A stretch of DNA of 64,000 nt from Candidatus Nanopelagicales bacterium (GCA_037045355.1 JBAOHO010000012.1:186001-250000); one strand, 5' to 3'. Shown: positions 52,787-62,524, counted from the stretch's first letter. The notes: generated from the sequence alone by a model not told the origin. Program-made: numbers and translations.

Positions 52787-54218
52787 TCAGTAGGTAACCG
52801 TGAGTTCGCGGTCGGGATCGTCACGGTCCGCGAACGGATCAGTGACGGTCTCGGGTGGGCCTTGCTTGATCGCCCTCAGCAGTAGGCCGACCTCGACCAC
52901 AGCCAGTGCCCCGTACAGCAAGGTGAACACCGTCAGGCTGGTGATCACGCTGCCCGCACTGACACCCGGCGACACCCCCTCGGAGGTGGGCATGAGCCCG
53001 AACACGACCCACGGTTGGCGACCCATCTCGGTGAAGATCCATCCGAAACTGTTACCCAGCAGCGGCATGAGTGGGGCGATGATCGCCATGCGTAGCAGCC
53101 ACTTCGATTGCGGAACGCGTCCCTTGCGGGCCGCCCACCAGCCGATGAGCGCAAACAGGGCGCCGAGCATTCCGAAGCCGATCATGAGGCGGAAACCCCA
53201 ATAGGAGACCGGGATGTTCGGCGTGTAGGACTCGGGTGCCTGGCCGTACATCTCCTGCATCTGCGGCGTGAATTCCTGTTGGTACTGCGCCTCGAGATTG
53301 TTGATGCCCTCGACGGTTCCGCTGAAGGATCCGGTGGCCAGGAACGAGCAGCGCACCGGGAATGTCGACGCTGAAGATCGGTTGCGACCCGTCCAAAGTG
53401 CCGACGGTGAAGATGCTGAACGGAGCGGGAGTCGCGGTCTCGTACAGCGCCTCAGCGGCGGCCATCTTCATGGGCTGCTGCTGGACCATGATCTTCGCGT
53501 CCTGGTCACCGGACAGTCCGAGTGCGACGGCCGCGATGACGGCCACCAGAGCGCCGAGTTTCAGGGTGCTGCGCGCCATGTCCGCGGACTTGTCCCGCAT
53601 CAAGAGCCACAACGAGACGCCAGCCATGAGTGCACCGGCAGTAAGGAACGCTGCCGACACCGTGTGCAGCCAGGCGATGATGGCGGTGTTCTGGAACAGG
53701 ACCTCCGTAATGGACGTCATCTGCGCCCGGTTCTTCTCGGGGTTGAACTCGTAGCCGACCGGATGCTGCATGAAGGCGTTGGCGGCGAGGATCATGTAAG
53801 CGCTCAGCGCGGTCCCGATCGCGGCCAGCCAGATCGTCATCAGGTGGACCTTCTTCGGCAGCCGATCCCATCCGAAGATCCACAATCCAAGGAATGTCGA
53901 CTCCAAGAAGAAGGTCAGCAACGCCTCGATCGCCAGTGGGGCACCGAAGATGTCTCCCACGAAACGGGAGTAGTTGCTCCAGTTCATTCCGAACTGGAAC
54001 TCCTGGACGATTCCCGTTACCACGCCCATCGCGAAGTTGATCAGGAACAACTTGCCGAAGAACTTCGTGGCCTTCAGCCACTTCTCGTTGCCCGTGCGCA
54101 CCCACGCGGTCTGCAGCCCGGCGACGAGGAAAGACAAGCCGATGGTGATGGGGACGAAGAGGAAGTGGTAAACGGTCGTGATTCCGAACTGCCACCTGGC
54201 GATGTCGAGTGGATCCAC
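52787..54218 (-). CDS. cydA: Cytochrome bd oxidase subunit I (CydA), one +1 frameshift as presented
   Basis: Quinol-oxidising, heme-carrying subunit that reduces O2 to water at low oxygen. GTG 54218 with AAGGAG six bases before gives MDPLDIARWQFGITTVYHFL. Helices follow with WSNYSRFVGDIFGAPLAIEA, the Q-loop region, TVGTLDGSQPIFSVDIPG; near 53350 one extra base moves the frame before FLATGSFSGTVEGINNLEAQ. GRQPWVVFGLMPTSEG (heme d/b region) closes the conserved part and the protein ends DPDRELTVTY. About 477 residues, normal. The two parts together give all conserved CydA regions, so the gene is probably intact. Confidence 0.93.
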
Positions 54219-54314
54219 AGGAACTCCTTGAGTTGCCGATGCCTTCGATCATGCCAATCCGCGCATTTCGGCGCCCCTGACATCGAGCTGCTCCTGCGGG
54301 ATCCGCGCGAAAGT

Positions 54315-54330
54315 CGGGACCAAGGTCCCG
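54315..54330. promoter_or_regulatory. DosR-box-like palindrome upstream of cydAB
   Basis: CGGGACCAAGGTCCCG, a perfect 7-2-7 inverted repeat about 97-112 bases before the cydA start. It resembles the DosR/DevR hypoxia box (GGGAC, AT-rich centre, GTCCC) known from mycobacteria and other Actinomycetota. The position and the function of cytochrome bd agree with oxygen control, but no dosR gene is in the window, so this is an inference. Confidence 0.5.
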
Positions 54331-54392
54331 GTTTAGTTCTCATCCGACGGCATTTCTGCTGCGGATTCCGAAGCAGTGGAGCGTGGGTGCGC

Positions 54393-54770
54393 TCAGGTCC
54401 CGGATGCCCGCGACAGCAGGTTGGCGAGCAGGCTCTCGGCTGAGTTCGGGTCGATCTGACGGGGATCGAAACTGAAGTCGTGTTCGGTGCGCAGGTGATA
54501 GAACGCGCGCAACTCGGTCGATTCGATGACCTCGTCGATCCGGGCATGGCGCACGGCTTCCTGCTCGCTGACCCCGGCAGCCAGGTCGGCGAGAGCTGCG
54601 GCGTCGATGTCCAGGAATCCGACGGACAGGATCTCGCGGTCATCCGTCAGTGAGAGCGCGTTGAAGACGCGGGCCGGAACCCCGAATCCCTGGTCGGCCT
54701 CCCACGCAGCGATGAAGTCGTCGAATGATGCGCCTTCTTTCAAACGTCGCCTGAACACGGCTACCAGCAT
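54393..54770 (-). CDS. Small ABM/Dabb-like alpha-beta barrel protein
   Basis: 125 residues. ATG 54770 preceded by AGGAGG with five bases spacing. Pattern beta (MLVAVFRRRLKEG), helix (SFDDFIAAWEADQGFG), beta (RVFNALSLTDDREILSVGFL), helix (DIDAAALADLAAGVSEQEAVRHARIDEVI), beta (LRAFYHLRTEHDFSF) suggests the dimeric ferredoxin-like ABM/EthD/Dabb fold of small oxygenases or ligand binders. Catalytic residues cannot be assigned. It lies upstream of cydA's regulatory region on the same strand as cydAB, but 174 bases from it. Confidence 0.62.
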   Translation of the reverse strand: MLVAVFRRRLKEGASFDDFIAAWEADQGFGVPARVFNALSLTDDREILSVGFLDIDAAALADLAAGVSEQEAVRHARIDEVIESTELRAFYHLRTEHDFSFDPRQIDPNSAESLLANLLSRASGT

Positions 54771-55053
54771 CGTTACCTCCTGGCGCTCCTCGGGTTCCCG
54801 CCGCTCGGGTGCGGGTCCTGTCGCTCCCAGGGTCCCTGAACCGCTGGGACCTGACTGCATCCTGACCGCCAGCCGCGACTGATTCCTGCCGAGCCGCCCT
54901 GTCTGAGGGCGGAGCAGTCCTTCCTGAGGGCCGAGCAGCCTCTGAATGACGGTCGAGGAGTCCCTGCCTTGGGGCGGAGGAGTCCGCCTCCGGCGTTCTC
55001 GCCAACCGCTGCTTTTCGCTCCTGGGCTGCCGCGTGTGGAGCATGATGCAGTC

Positions 55054-55952
55054 ATGAAGATCATGACGCGGGTGATCCCTTGGCTGCTCCTCGTCGCCGG
55101 TGTCGCTGTCATCGTGTTCGCCGGTGTCTCCGGGGTGCGCTCTTTCGTCTCAGCGCTCCAGCCGGCCGCCGAATGGAACTCGCCGGGCACCCAGACGGTG
55201 ACTCTCGACAAGGGGACGTGGGTCGTCTATCAGGCGGGTGCCATCTCCCCGCGCACCGGGCGTTCGCAAGAGTGGACGATCGACTGGCAGGACATCACGG
55301 TCACCGGACCGTCCGGTCCGGTCGCCACCAGTTGTGTCTACTGTTCCGGCTCGGAGACGCTCGGGGTGGGCGCAGTGACGTACCGAGGAGTCGTCCGTTT
55401 CGCGGCCGAGACTGCGGGTGACTACTCGATCACGACCGAGACCAGCGGCTCCCGCCTGGCCGTCGCCCAGTCGGCGTTCCGCACTGTGAGCGACACGTTC
55501 TCCGCGCTCATGTGGATGGGGGTGGGCGGCCTCTTGATCGCCGCGGGGATGGTGTGGCTCGTCGTCCTGTTGGTCCAGTACCTGTCGCGTCCCAAAGGCC
55601 CCCGCCCCGCGGACGGCCAAGCGGTACCGACCGGCGGCGCATATCCCGCACCCCCGCCGATGGACCCACGGTTCGCACCACCCACGCCGGTGGGACAACA
55701 GGCCTTAGGCGCAGGTACCCCAACCCGGATACCCGCCGCCCGCCGGGCAGCAGCCGACCATTCCATCCGAGCAATTCCCCAACCCCACCCGGCAATTCCC
55801 CAACCCCACCCGGCAATTCCCCAACCCCACCCGGGAGCACCGGACTACCGTCCGAGGGCGCCGTGCCCCCATCCGATCCCACGGCTTCATCGCCCACCCC
55901 TGGCCCCGGCAGTGCGCCCGATTCGCCTCCCCCCGGCAATCGAAGTTCCTGA
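55054..55952 (+). CDS. Membrane protein with extracytoplasmic beta domain and Pro-rich tail (frameshifts in tail as presented)
   Basis: ATG 55054. Helix MKIMTRVIPWLLLVAGVAVI, an extracytoplasmic beta-rich part (TVTLDKGTWVVYQAG, SGPVATSCVYCSGSETLGVG, AETAGDYSITTETSGSR), a second helix (ALMWMGVGGLLIAAGMVWLV) and a Pro-rich cytoplasmic tail. The intact frame continues with unlikely residues after GQQALG; +1 shifts near 55710 and about 55835 give QPGYPPPAGQQPTIPSEQFP and then a Ser/Pro tail ending NRSS at 55952. I take 55952 as the true end, right before the convergent DUF3151 gene. A 21-bp unit is repeated three times in the tail. Function unknown. Confidence 0.68.
55771..55833. repeat. Three exact 21-bp tandem repeats in the Pro-rich tail
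   Basis: Copies at 55771-55791, 55792-55812 and 55813-55833 (core CAATTCCCCAACCCCACCC). They keep the frame and encode QFPNPTR three times in the most plausible frame. Confidence 0.92.
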
Positions 55953-55959
55953 CGGCGAA

Positions 55960-56370
55960 TCAGAGCAGTTCGTCGGCAGCCACGGGGGACGAGTCCCGCA
56001 GGAAGTCCGCGCACCTTTGCGCTTCGGCGGTTTCGCCGATAGCGGCAGCCGCGAGACTCAGTTCGGCGAGGCAGAGAAGGAATCCCCGATTCGGTTCGTG
56101 CTCCCACGGGATCGGCCCATGGCCCCGCCAGCCGTTGCGGCGCAAGGCGTCGAGACCGCGGTGGTAGCCGACCCGCGCGAAGGCGTACCACTCCAGCGAC
56201 GCATCCGTTTCGCGAGCGGCCGCCGCCAGTGCCGCCCAAGCGGCACCCGATTCAGGATGAAGTCGCGCTGCGTCAGTGGCCGGTAGACCCTGAGCCAGCT
56301 CATCGGTCGCCGGGTCAGGGGGGAGCAAGGTCGGTTCTGGGCCACCGAGCAGGTCGGGATGATTCGTCAT
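55960..56370 (-). CDS. DUF3151 protein
   Basis: 136 residues of an actinobacteria-restricted family of unknown function. Start ATG 56370. Conserved: LLGGPEPTLLPPDPATDELA, HPESGAAWAALAAAARE, FARVGYHRGLDALRRNGWRG, GPIPWEHEPNRGFLLCLAEL and IGETAEAQRCADFLRDSSP. The family marks the lineage. It converges with the preceding Pro-rich membrane gene and lies 20 bases downstream of the LCP gene on the same strand. Confidence 0.93.
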   Translation of the reverse strand: MTNHPDLLGGPEPTLLPPDPATDELAQGLPATDAARLHPESGAAWAALAAAARETDASLEWYAFARVGYHRGLDALRRNGWRGHGPIPWEHEPNRGFLLCLAELSLAAAAIGETAEAQRCADFLRDSSPVAADELL

Positions 56371-56389
56371 GCCGACATGATGCCGCGGG

Positions 56390-57689
56390 TCAGCCGCCGC
56401 CGATGGATTCGAAGAGCTTCAGTGCCCGGGGAGTGTCCCACTTGACGGCCTGTTGCCCGTTTACCCAATACGAATCCGACTCGATAGGCACAGCGGTCTG
56501 TTCGCCGAGCCCAGCGGAGATGAGCGCCATCGCGAAAGCCATTCGACCGTCCGCCACGACACCGGTGCCATCGTCCACGGTCAGTGAAGACGCAGCCGCC
56601 CGGTCGACAGAGAACATCTTGAAAGGATTGAGGAAGGTGAGCGGGTTGGCGGTCTTGGCGGCGACCGCCTTGACGTACTCTTGCTGGCGCTCCGCGCGCC
56701 CGATGTCCCCCTTGGGGTCGGCGTACCGCATCCGGACATAGGCCAGAGCCGTCGGGCCGTCCATGACCTGGCAGCCCTTCTTCACGTCCAGTCCGGAGTT
56801 CTCGTCGTCGTAGTTGGCTGCGGGGCACATGGTCACGCCGCCCAGGGAGTCGGCGATGTCAGCCACCCCGAGCATGCCGATCTCGACATAGTGGTCGATG
56901 TGGACTCCGGTGGTGTTCTCGACGGTCTGGATCAGCAGTTGGGGACCGCCGAGGGCGTAGGCGGAGTTGATCTTGCCCTCACCGTTGCCGGGTATCGGAA
57001 CCCACGAGTCCCGCGGGATCGAGATGAGCGTGGGCGTGCCCAGGTTGGGGACGTGCAGCAGCATGATGGTGTCGGTGCGTTGACCGTCCGTGCTGCCGGT
57101 GTGAAGTTGCCGCTGTTGCTGCTTGGTGAGTTCCTCGCGGCCGTCGGACCCCACCAATAGGTAGTTGGATCCCGCGGTATCCGCGATCTGGTCTGCGGGC
57201 ATCGCGTTGATCTTGTTGACGTTCAACGCGAAGAAACCGACCAGGGCCACCACGTATACGAGTAGCGCGACCAGAACGTAGAGCAGGATGCGCTTCGCTC
57301 GGCTGCGTCCGGATCGAGGCGGCCGCGCCGGACCACCGGGAGGGTCGAGCCGGACGGGTGGTAGGTGGCACCCGACCCGGGGGTGTGGGCGGAGGCAGCA
57401 CGGCGGTTGCCCCGGGATCAGGTCGCGGAGTCGGCGCTGTCACTGCGTGTGGATCGGGAGTTGATCCGTGCTGCACGGACGCGCGGGAGGACGGCGGGGG
57501 TGGTGTGTGGGGCGGGGTTTGCGGCGGCGGTGGGTCGCGGAACAGATCCGAGAAGTCCGAGAGCGCGGTGTCGCTGACCGTGTCATGGCGGGCCACCTGG
57601 CCCGCGCCCGGCGCCTGAGGGGTCGCTTCCGGACGCATGAATTGCTCGTACTCGGGCGGAACCGCGTTGGGGCGATCCGGCTCATTCAT
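56390..57689 (-). CDS. LytR-CpsA-Psr (LCP) family cell-wall ligase, +1 frameshift near TM helix
   Basis: LCP proteins attach teichoic acid, arabinogalactan or other polymers to peptidoglycan outside the membrane. N-terminal cytosolic Pro-rich tail (MNEPDRPNAVPPEYEQFM to PGRVPPTTRPAR) is in one frame; about 57330-57360 the frame moves +1 into RAKRILLYVLVALLVYVVAL, the membrane helix, then the LCP domain: NYLLVGSDGREELT, GQRTDTIMLLHVP, LISIPRDSWVPIPG, KINSAYALGG, DHYVEIGMLGVADIADSLGG, and YVRMRYADPKGDIGRAERQQ with catalytic Arg/Asp residues. No LytR_C tail. ATG 57689. Divergent from the subtilase gene. Confidence 0.9.
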
Positions 57690-57953
57690 GGGTCAAGTGT
57701 GCCCCGGACCCCCGTCCCAAACACCCGTCCGCTCGACCGTGACCCGCTTGATACCTGGTGCCTGGGGCAGACCGAGGACTCGGACAGGGGTGTCGTTGGA
57801 GCGTGCGGGCTCCTCAATCGCACCGGGGATGTTCGTTGGCGAGGGGATCGGCGGCCTAGTGGTGGTGTCAGTGAGATCACTGTCGGATCACGATTGCGCT
57901 GCATTCGAGTGACGGCGCTACGGAAGCCAGGGCCCCGCAGCCGATGCTCAAGC

Positions 57954-59585
57954 ATGGGGTTGTGGTCGTCGGGCGGGGTCTGTGTGTCCGCGGCATTGTC
58001 GGCTGCCCTGATCTTGGTATCGGCTGTTGGTCCTGCCAGCGCCGAAACCGCCTCCCCGTTCGAACCAGCCGTCACACAATCGGCAGTTGCTGCTCCTCTC
58101 GCGTCGGGGGAAGTTCCCGCTGCGCCGAGCGAGGTCCTCGCCGTGCCGAGCGAGGTCCTGGCCGTGCCTGGGGAGGTTCCCGCCGTGCCGGGGGAGAGGG
58201 GGGGTGAACCGTCCCCGAGCGCCCTCGATGAGGTTGCCGCTGGCGTTGCAGGCGGAGAGAAGATGCGACTGGTCGTCGTTCGGGCAGGTGCAGACGGTCC
58301 GGAGGTGACGACGCAACGGGTGGCCGACACGAACGACGCCCGGGGCATCGTCGCGGAGTTGGACGCTGACGCGAATCTGCTGGCGGTCGGCGTCGATCAG
58401 CGCGTGCACACCGTCGGGACGACCGACCCGATGCGCGCCGACCAATGGGGTCTGACGGCGCTGGACGTCGAGACAGCGTGGCCGCTGGCGACCGGACGGG
58501 GCGTCACAGTCGCGGTTCTGGATTCCGGCGTGGACGCAAGCCACCCAGATCTCGCCGGGGCCCTGGTCCCCGGAACCAGCACTCGCGGCGGAGACCGATC
58601 AGCGCCCGACACCGACCCGAACGGCCATGGCACCCACGTGGCCGGGGTCATCGCCGCCCGAGCGAACAACGGGCTGGGGGTGGCAGGAGTCGCCCCCGAG
58701 GCATCGATCATGCCGGTGAAAGTATTGGGCAGCGATGGCAGCGGCTGGCTGAGCGACGTCACCGAAGGCATCGTCTGGGCCACCGATCACGGTGCCACTG
58801 TGATCAACCTCAGCCTGGGTGGCCCGGACGCAAGCGTCATGGCGCCGGCCGTGGAATATGCGCAGCGGCGTGGTGTCACAGTGGTTGCGGCAGCCGGCAA
58901 CGACGCCAGCGCCGAGGCCTCGTACCCCGCGGCTCTGCCCGGCGTGGTGTCGGTGGCCGCCATCGGACAACGCCTGGATCCGGCGCCGTTCTCCAACCGT
59001 GGTGAGACCATCGACTTCGCCGCTCCGGGTTCCGGGGTCCTGTCCACTGTCCCCGGTGGCTACGAGTCGATGAGTGGCACGTCCATGGCCGCCCCCCACG
59101 TCTCCGGGGTCGTGGCGCTGGTCCGCTCCATCGCGCCTGGGGTGGATCCGGTCGCGATGCTGCAGGCAGGTGCTACTGATCTCGGTGCGCCGGGGCGTGA
59201 CGACCGCTACGGCGACGGCGCGATCAACGCCGCCCGGTCGGTGGCGTCAGCGTGCCCCACATGCTCCGCCCCAGCTGATCCGGAGTCGGTGCCGCAGCGG
59301 GACGCCCCGGCGACCCCCGCCACGAAGAAGCAGTCGTTGAACAACAGCGTGAAACGCCTGCGCGTCGGCCGCACCGCCCTGCTTCCCAACCGGACTGATC
59401 AAGGACTGCCGATCCGGTCCTGGGACAACGTGACCCCCAGAACCTGTCGGTTGCTGCGGCGCGACGACGCGTTCAGAATCCGTGGACTCCATAGCGGGCG
59501 CTGCCGACTCAAGGTGACCGCCGCCGCCGGCTCCGGGTACAGCCCGTTCACGAGCGTGCTGTCGGTGCGGGTCACGGCCGCCTGA
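57954..59585 (+). CDS. Secreted subtilisin-like serine protease (S8)
   Basis: 543 residues from ATG 57954. Signal peptide SSGGVCVSAALSAALILVS up to GPASA (residue 30). Then a repeat region (APSEVLAVPSEVLAVPGEVP, from a 21-bp DNA repeat at 58115-58195), an I9-like propeptide (KMRLVVVRAGADGPEVTTQR) and the S8 domain with Asp190 (VAVLDSGVDASHPDL), His225 (DPNGHGTHVAGVIA), Asn of AAAGNDASAEASYP, and Ser377 (SMSGTSMAAPHVSG). The C-terminal 100 residues have a Cys-X2-Cys and a small beta domain (VGRTALLPNRTDQGLPIRSW) also seen in other secreted actinobacterial proteins. No C-terminal membrane helix, so it is not a mycosin. Confidence 0.9.
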   Translation: MGLWSSGGVCVSAALSAALILVSAVGPASAETASPFEPAVTQSAVAAPLASGEVPAAPSEVLAVPSEVLAVPGEVPAVPGERGGEPSPSALDEVAAGVAGGEKMRLVVVRAGADGPEVTTQRVADTNDARGIVAELDADANLLAVGVDQRVHTVGTTDPMRADQWGLTALDVETAWPLATGRGVTVAVLDSGVDASHPDLAGALVPGTSTRGGDRSAPDTDPNGHGTHVAGVIAARANNGLGVAGVAPEASIMPVKVLGSDGSGWLSDVTEGIVWATDHGATVINLSLGGPDASVMAPAVEYAQRRGVTVVAAAGNDASAEASYPAALPGVVSVAAIGQRLDPAPFSNRGETIDFAAPGSGVLSTVPGGYESMSGTSMAAPHVSGVVALVRSIAPGVDPVAMLQAGATDLGAPGRDDRYGDGAINAARSVASACPTCSAPADPESVPQRDAPATPATKKQSLNNSVKRLRVGRTALLPNRTDQGLPIRSWDNVTPRTCRLLRRDDAFRIRGLHSGRCRLKVTAAAGSGYSPFTSVLSVRVTAA

Positions 59586-59633
59586 TCACTGGTCGTATAC
59601 GCTCCCAGAAACCCCGAGGGGCTGGGAGGCCGC

Positions 59634-60209
59634 ATGCTGTTGTCGGATCGGGACATCCGCGCCGAGGTGGCCGATGGCCGAGTCGCGATCGACCCCTTCA
59701 GCGAGGACATGATCCAGCCCTCCAGTGTCGATGTCCGGCTCGACAAGTACTTCCGGGTGTTCGAGAACCACCGGTATCCCCACATCGATCCGGCAGAGGA
59801 ACAGCCCGACCTGACCCGGCTCGTCGAAGCGGAAGCGGAAGAGCCCTTCATCCTGCATCCGGGCGAGTTTGTGCTCGCCTCGACGCTGGAAGTGGTCACC
59901 CTCCCCGACGATGTGGCAGGCCGGCTGGAGGGCAAGTCGAGTCTTGGCAGACTCGGCCTTCTGACCCATTCGACCGCAGGGTTCATCGACCCCGGTTTCA
60001 GTGGACACGTGACGCTCGAACTGTCGAATGTCGCCACCCTGCCGATCAAACTGTGGCCCGGAATGAAGATCGGGCAACTGTGCCTGTTCCGCTTGTCGTC
60101 TCCCGCTGATCACCCGTATGGCTCACAGAGGTACGGATCGCGGTATCAGGGTCAACGTGGCCCGACACCCAGCCGTTCCCATCTGAATTTCCATCGCACG
60201 CCGGTCTGA
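59634..60209 (+). CDS. dcd: dCTP deaminase
   Basis: Deaminates dCTP to dUTP in thymidylate supply; in Actinomycetota many are bifunctional and go on to dUMP. 191 residues, ATG 59634. Conserved: MLLSDRDIRAEVADGRVAID, MIQPSSVDVRLDKYFRVF, GEFVLASTLEVVTLPDD, GRLEGKSSLGRLGLLTHSTA and GFIDPGFSGHVTLELSN, PGMKIGQLCLFRL and SRYQGQRGPTPSRS. The Glu in the STAGFIDPGF block and Arg/Ser of KSSLGR bind the triphosphate nucleotide. Normal length. 48 bases after the protease gene, same strand. Confidence 0.95.
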   Translation: MLLSDRDIRAEVADGRVAIDPFSEDMIQPSSVDVRLDKYFRVFENHRYPHIDPAEEQPDLTRLVEAEAEEPFILHPGEFVLASTLEVVTLPDDVAGRLEGKSSLGRLGLLTHSTAGFIDPGFSGHVTLELSNVATLPIKLWPGMKIGQLCLFRLSSPADHPYGSQRYGSRYQGQRGPTPSRSHLNFHRTPV

Positions 60210-60351
60210 TCTGACGGCCGACACGACCGTCGGGCGCCTGTGCCCGGCACTGTCGCGGTACTACGATCGTGGAATCCGCCGTCCCGGCCTGGGTCGTTGT
60301 GGATGCGTAAGGATTCGGCGCCCGGCTGGTCCCAGATGCGAAGGAAGCCCC

Positions 60352-61338
60352 ATGAGCGACAGCGCCCCCCCTCCCGGCCCCCCGCCGCCCCCCGGCGGCG
60401 GCACACCTCCACCTCCCCCCGGCGGTGGGACCCCTCCTCCGCCTCCCGGCGGCGGGACACCTCCTCCGCCTCCCGGCGGTGGGACCCCTCCTCCGCCGCC
60501 CGGCGGCGGCACACCCCCACCTCCTCCGGGGGCCACTCCTCCTCCGCCCCCTTCGGGTTTCGGCGGCGGAGCCGCCCCCCCGCCCCCACCCGGTGGCGGT
60601 CAGCCCGGCGGGTTCCAAGCGGAAGCCAGTCGCTACTCCGTCAGTGACGCGTTCAACTACGGCTGGAAGAAGTTCCAGGAGAATCTCGGACCCTGGATCC
60701 TCGGACTGTTGATCCTGGGCTTGATCGTCATCGCGATCCAGTTCGTCTACCAGACGGTGATCGCTCGCCTGATCATCGGATCGACCGAGGCCACGATCGA
60801 TCCGGTCACCGGTGAACTCGTGTTCACCAACAGCGGCTTCATCCCAGGGGGCTTCTTCGGCAGCCTCCTCGCCACGTTGGTGCTGATGATCCCCATCATC
60901 ATTCTCGGCGTCATCGTCTCCGCGCAGTTCGTGCGTGGTGGCCTGGCGACGGCGACGGAGGGCAAGATCTCCCTCGGCAAGTTCTTCGAGATGCGCCTGA
61001 TCGGCACCATCATCGTGGCGGGCCTGATCGTCGCCGTTCTCACGGCGGTGGGCGTTCTCGCCTGCTACATCGGGGCGATCATCGTCTCGTTCTTCGTCCA
61101 GTTCTACGCGTACTACGTGCTCGATCGGGACGAGTCGGCCTGGCAGGCGGTGAAGTCGAGTTTCTCGTTCGTCAACCAGAACCTCGCGAACATCATCGTG
61201 CTGTTCCTGGCGAGCATGCTGGCGGTTCTCATCGGCGCGCTGCTGTGTGGCATCGGGCTGCTGGTGGCGTACCCGGTTGTTCTCATCGCTCACGCCTACA
61301 CCTTCCGCGTGCTGAACAACGAGCCCGTGGCGGCGTAG
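60352..61338 (+). CDS. Pro/Gly-rich N-terminus membrane protein, paralog 1
   Basis: 328 residues, ATG 60352. Residues 5-85 are a low-complexity tail of PPPPPGGG repeats from an 18-24 bp DNA repeat. Then SRYSVSDAFNYGWKKFQENL and five or six helices: LGLLILGLIVIAIQFVY, FGSLLATLVLMIPIIILGVI, IIVAGLIVAVLTAVGVLACY, VLFLASMLAVLIGALLCGIG, with RGGLATATEGKISLGKFFEM and AYTFRVLNNEPVAA. This is the actinobacterial group with a Pro/Gly-rich N-terminus (DUF975/YciC-like core); function unknown. Its paralog follows, after a strong hairpin terminator. Confidence 0.8.
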   Translation: MSDSAPPPGPPPPPGGGTPPPPPGGGTPPPPPGGGTPPPPPGGGTPPPPPGGGTPPPPPGATPPPPPSGFGGGAAPPPPPGGGQPGGFQAEASRYSVSDAFNYGWKKFQENLGPWILGLLILGLIVIAIQFVYQTVIARLIIGSTEATIDPVTGELVFTNSGFIPGGFFGSLLATLVLMIPIIILGVIVSAQFVRGGLATATEGKISLGKFFEMRLIGTIIVAGLIVAVLTAVGVLACYIGAIIVSFFVQFYAYYVLDRDESAWQAVKSSFSFVNQNLANIIVLFLASMLAVLIGALLCGIGLLVAYPVVLIAHAYTFRVLNNEPVAA

Positions 61339-61404
61339 GCAGGTAACCGCGACGGGCTCGTGCTGCAAGCAGGCGCAACCGTCGCGGATAGTCGGCCAGT
61401 AGCG

Positions 61405-61436
61405 ACAGCCCCCGGAGCGTGGTCTCCGGGGGCTGT
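61405..61436 (+). terminator. 12-bp perfect hairpin after paralog 1
   Basis: ACAGCCCCCGGA and TCCGGGGGCTGT form a perfect 12-bp stem with an eight-base loop, 66 bases after the stop. No T-run follows, a shape often seen in actinobacterial terminators. Confidence 0.8.
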
Positions 61437-61535
61437 TCGCTGTTCGACACTTCACATCACGGTGATGGGTCCACGGATTCCGCAGAGTTCACTGCTACGT
61501 TCGACAGGTCCGAGAACTCATCCTGTTGGAGCGAT

Positions 61536-62513
61536 ATGAGCGACAGCACCCCTCCCCCCGGCCCCCCACCTCCTCCCGGCGGCGGTACCCCACCTCCCCC
61601 GCCATCCGGTGGAACTCCGCCTCCTCCCCCCGGCGGTGGTATCCCACCAACTCCGCCCCCTCCTCCCGGCGGCACTCCTCCTCCCGGCGGGGCAGCACCG
61701 CCTCCACCGCCCTCAGGGTTCGGAGGTGGGGCCCCGCCGCCTCCGCCTGCCGGCGGCCATCCCGGCGGGTTCCAGCCTGAGACGAGCCGATACTCCGTCA
61801 GTGACGCGTTCAACTACGGCTGGACGAAGTTCCAGCAGAACCTGGGTCCGTGGATCCTCGCGTGCTTGATCGCACTGGTGGTGCCCGTCGTGCTCAGCAT
61901 CGTGTACTTCGTATTGCTGATCCCGATCGTTTCGGCCAACACCGTTCCGATCGAGACCCAGTCCGGGACGATCACGTACACGACAAACACGGCAGGCGGC
62001 ATCGGCCTGACGATCATCACGCTGCTGTTCGCTGTGGCCTTCGCACTACTGGGGTGGATCATCACGGCTCAGTTCGTTCGCGGTGCCCTGGCGAATGTGA
62101 CGAACGGAAAGATCGAACTCGGCATCTTCTTCAAGTGGCAGTTCATCGGTGTGATCATCCTGGCGTCACTGATTCTCGCCGTGATCCAGCTGGTGCTGGG
62201 GATCATTGGGATCGTTCCCATCATCGGATGGATCGTTCAGTTCATCGGATCGATCATCGTGGCGTTCTTCGCGCAGTTCTACGCGTACTTCGTGTTGGAT
62301 CGCCAGCAGCGCGCCTGGGAATCGATCAAGTCGAGCTTCGCCTTTGTGAACCAGAACTTGGCGAACATCATCATCTTGTTCCTCGCGAGCATGGTGGCGC
62401 TGTTCATCGGGGCGATCCTGTGTGGCATCGGACTGTTCGTGGCCATCCCGGTCACGATCATCGCCCACGCCTACACGTTCCGGGTACTGAACCGCGAGCC
62501 CGTAGCGGCCTGA
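61536..62513 (+). CDS. Pro/Gly-rich N-terminus membrane protein, paralog 2
   Basis: 325 residues, ATG 61536, TTGGAG eight bases upstream. Same architecture as the gene before it: Pro/Gly tail (PPPGGGTPPPPPSGG) to residue 85, SRYSVSDAFNYGWTKFQQNL, then helices ILACLIALVVPVVLSIVYFV, GLTIITLLFAVAFALLGWII, FIGVIILASLILAVIQLVLG, IIVAFFAQFYAYFVLD and IIILFLASMVALFIGAILCG, ending FRVLNREPVAA. The two share almost the same segments before the first helix and over the last 60 residues, while the second and third helices differ; an old tandem duplication. Own terminator follows. Confidence 0.8.
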   Translation: MSDSTPPPGPPPPPGGGTPPPPPSGGTPPPPPGGGIPPTPPPPPGGTPPPGGAAPPPPPSGFGGGAPPPPPAGGHPGGFQPETSRYSVSDAFNYGWTKFQQNLGPWILACLIALVVPVVLSIVYFVLLIPIVSANTVPIETQSGTITYTTNTAGGIGLTIITLLFAVAFALLGWIITAQFVRGALANVTNGKIELGIFFKWQFIGVIILASLILAVIQLVLGIIGIVPIIGWIVQFIGSIIVAFFAQFYAYFVLDRQQRAWESIKSSFAFVNQNLANIIILFLASMVALFIGAILCGIGLFVAIPVTIIAHAYTFRVLNREPVAA

Positions 62514-62524
62514 GAGCGATCACC

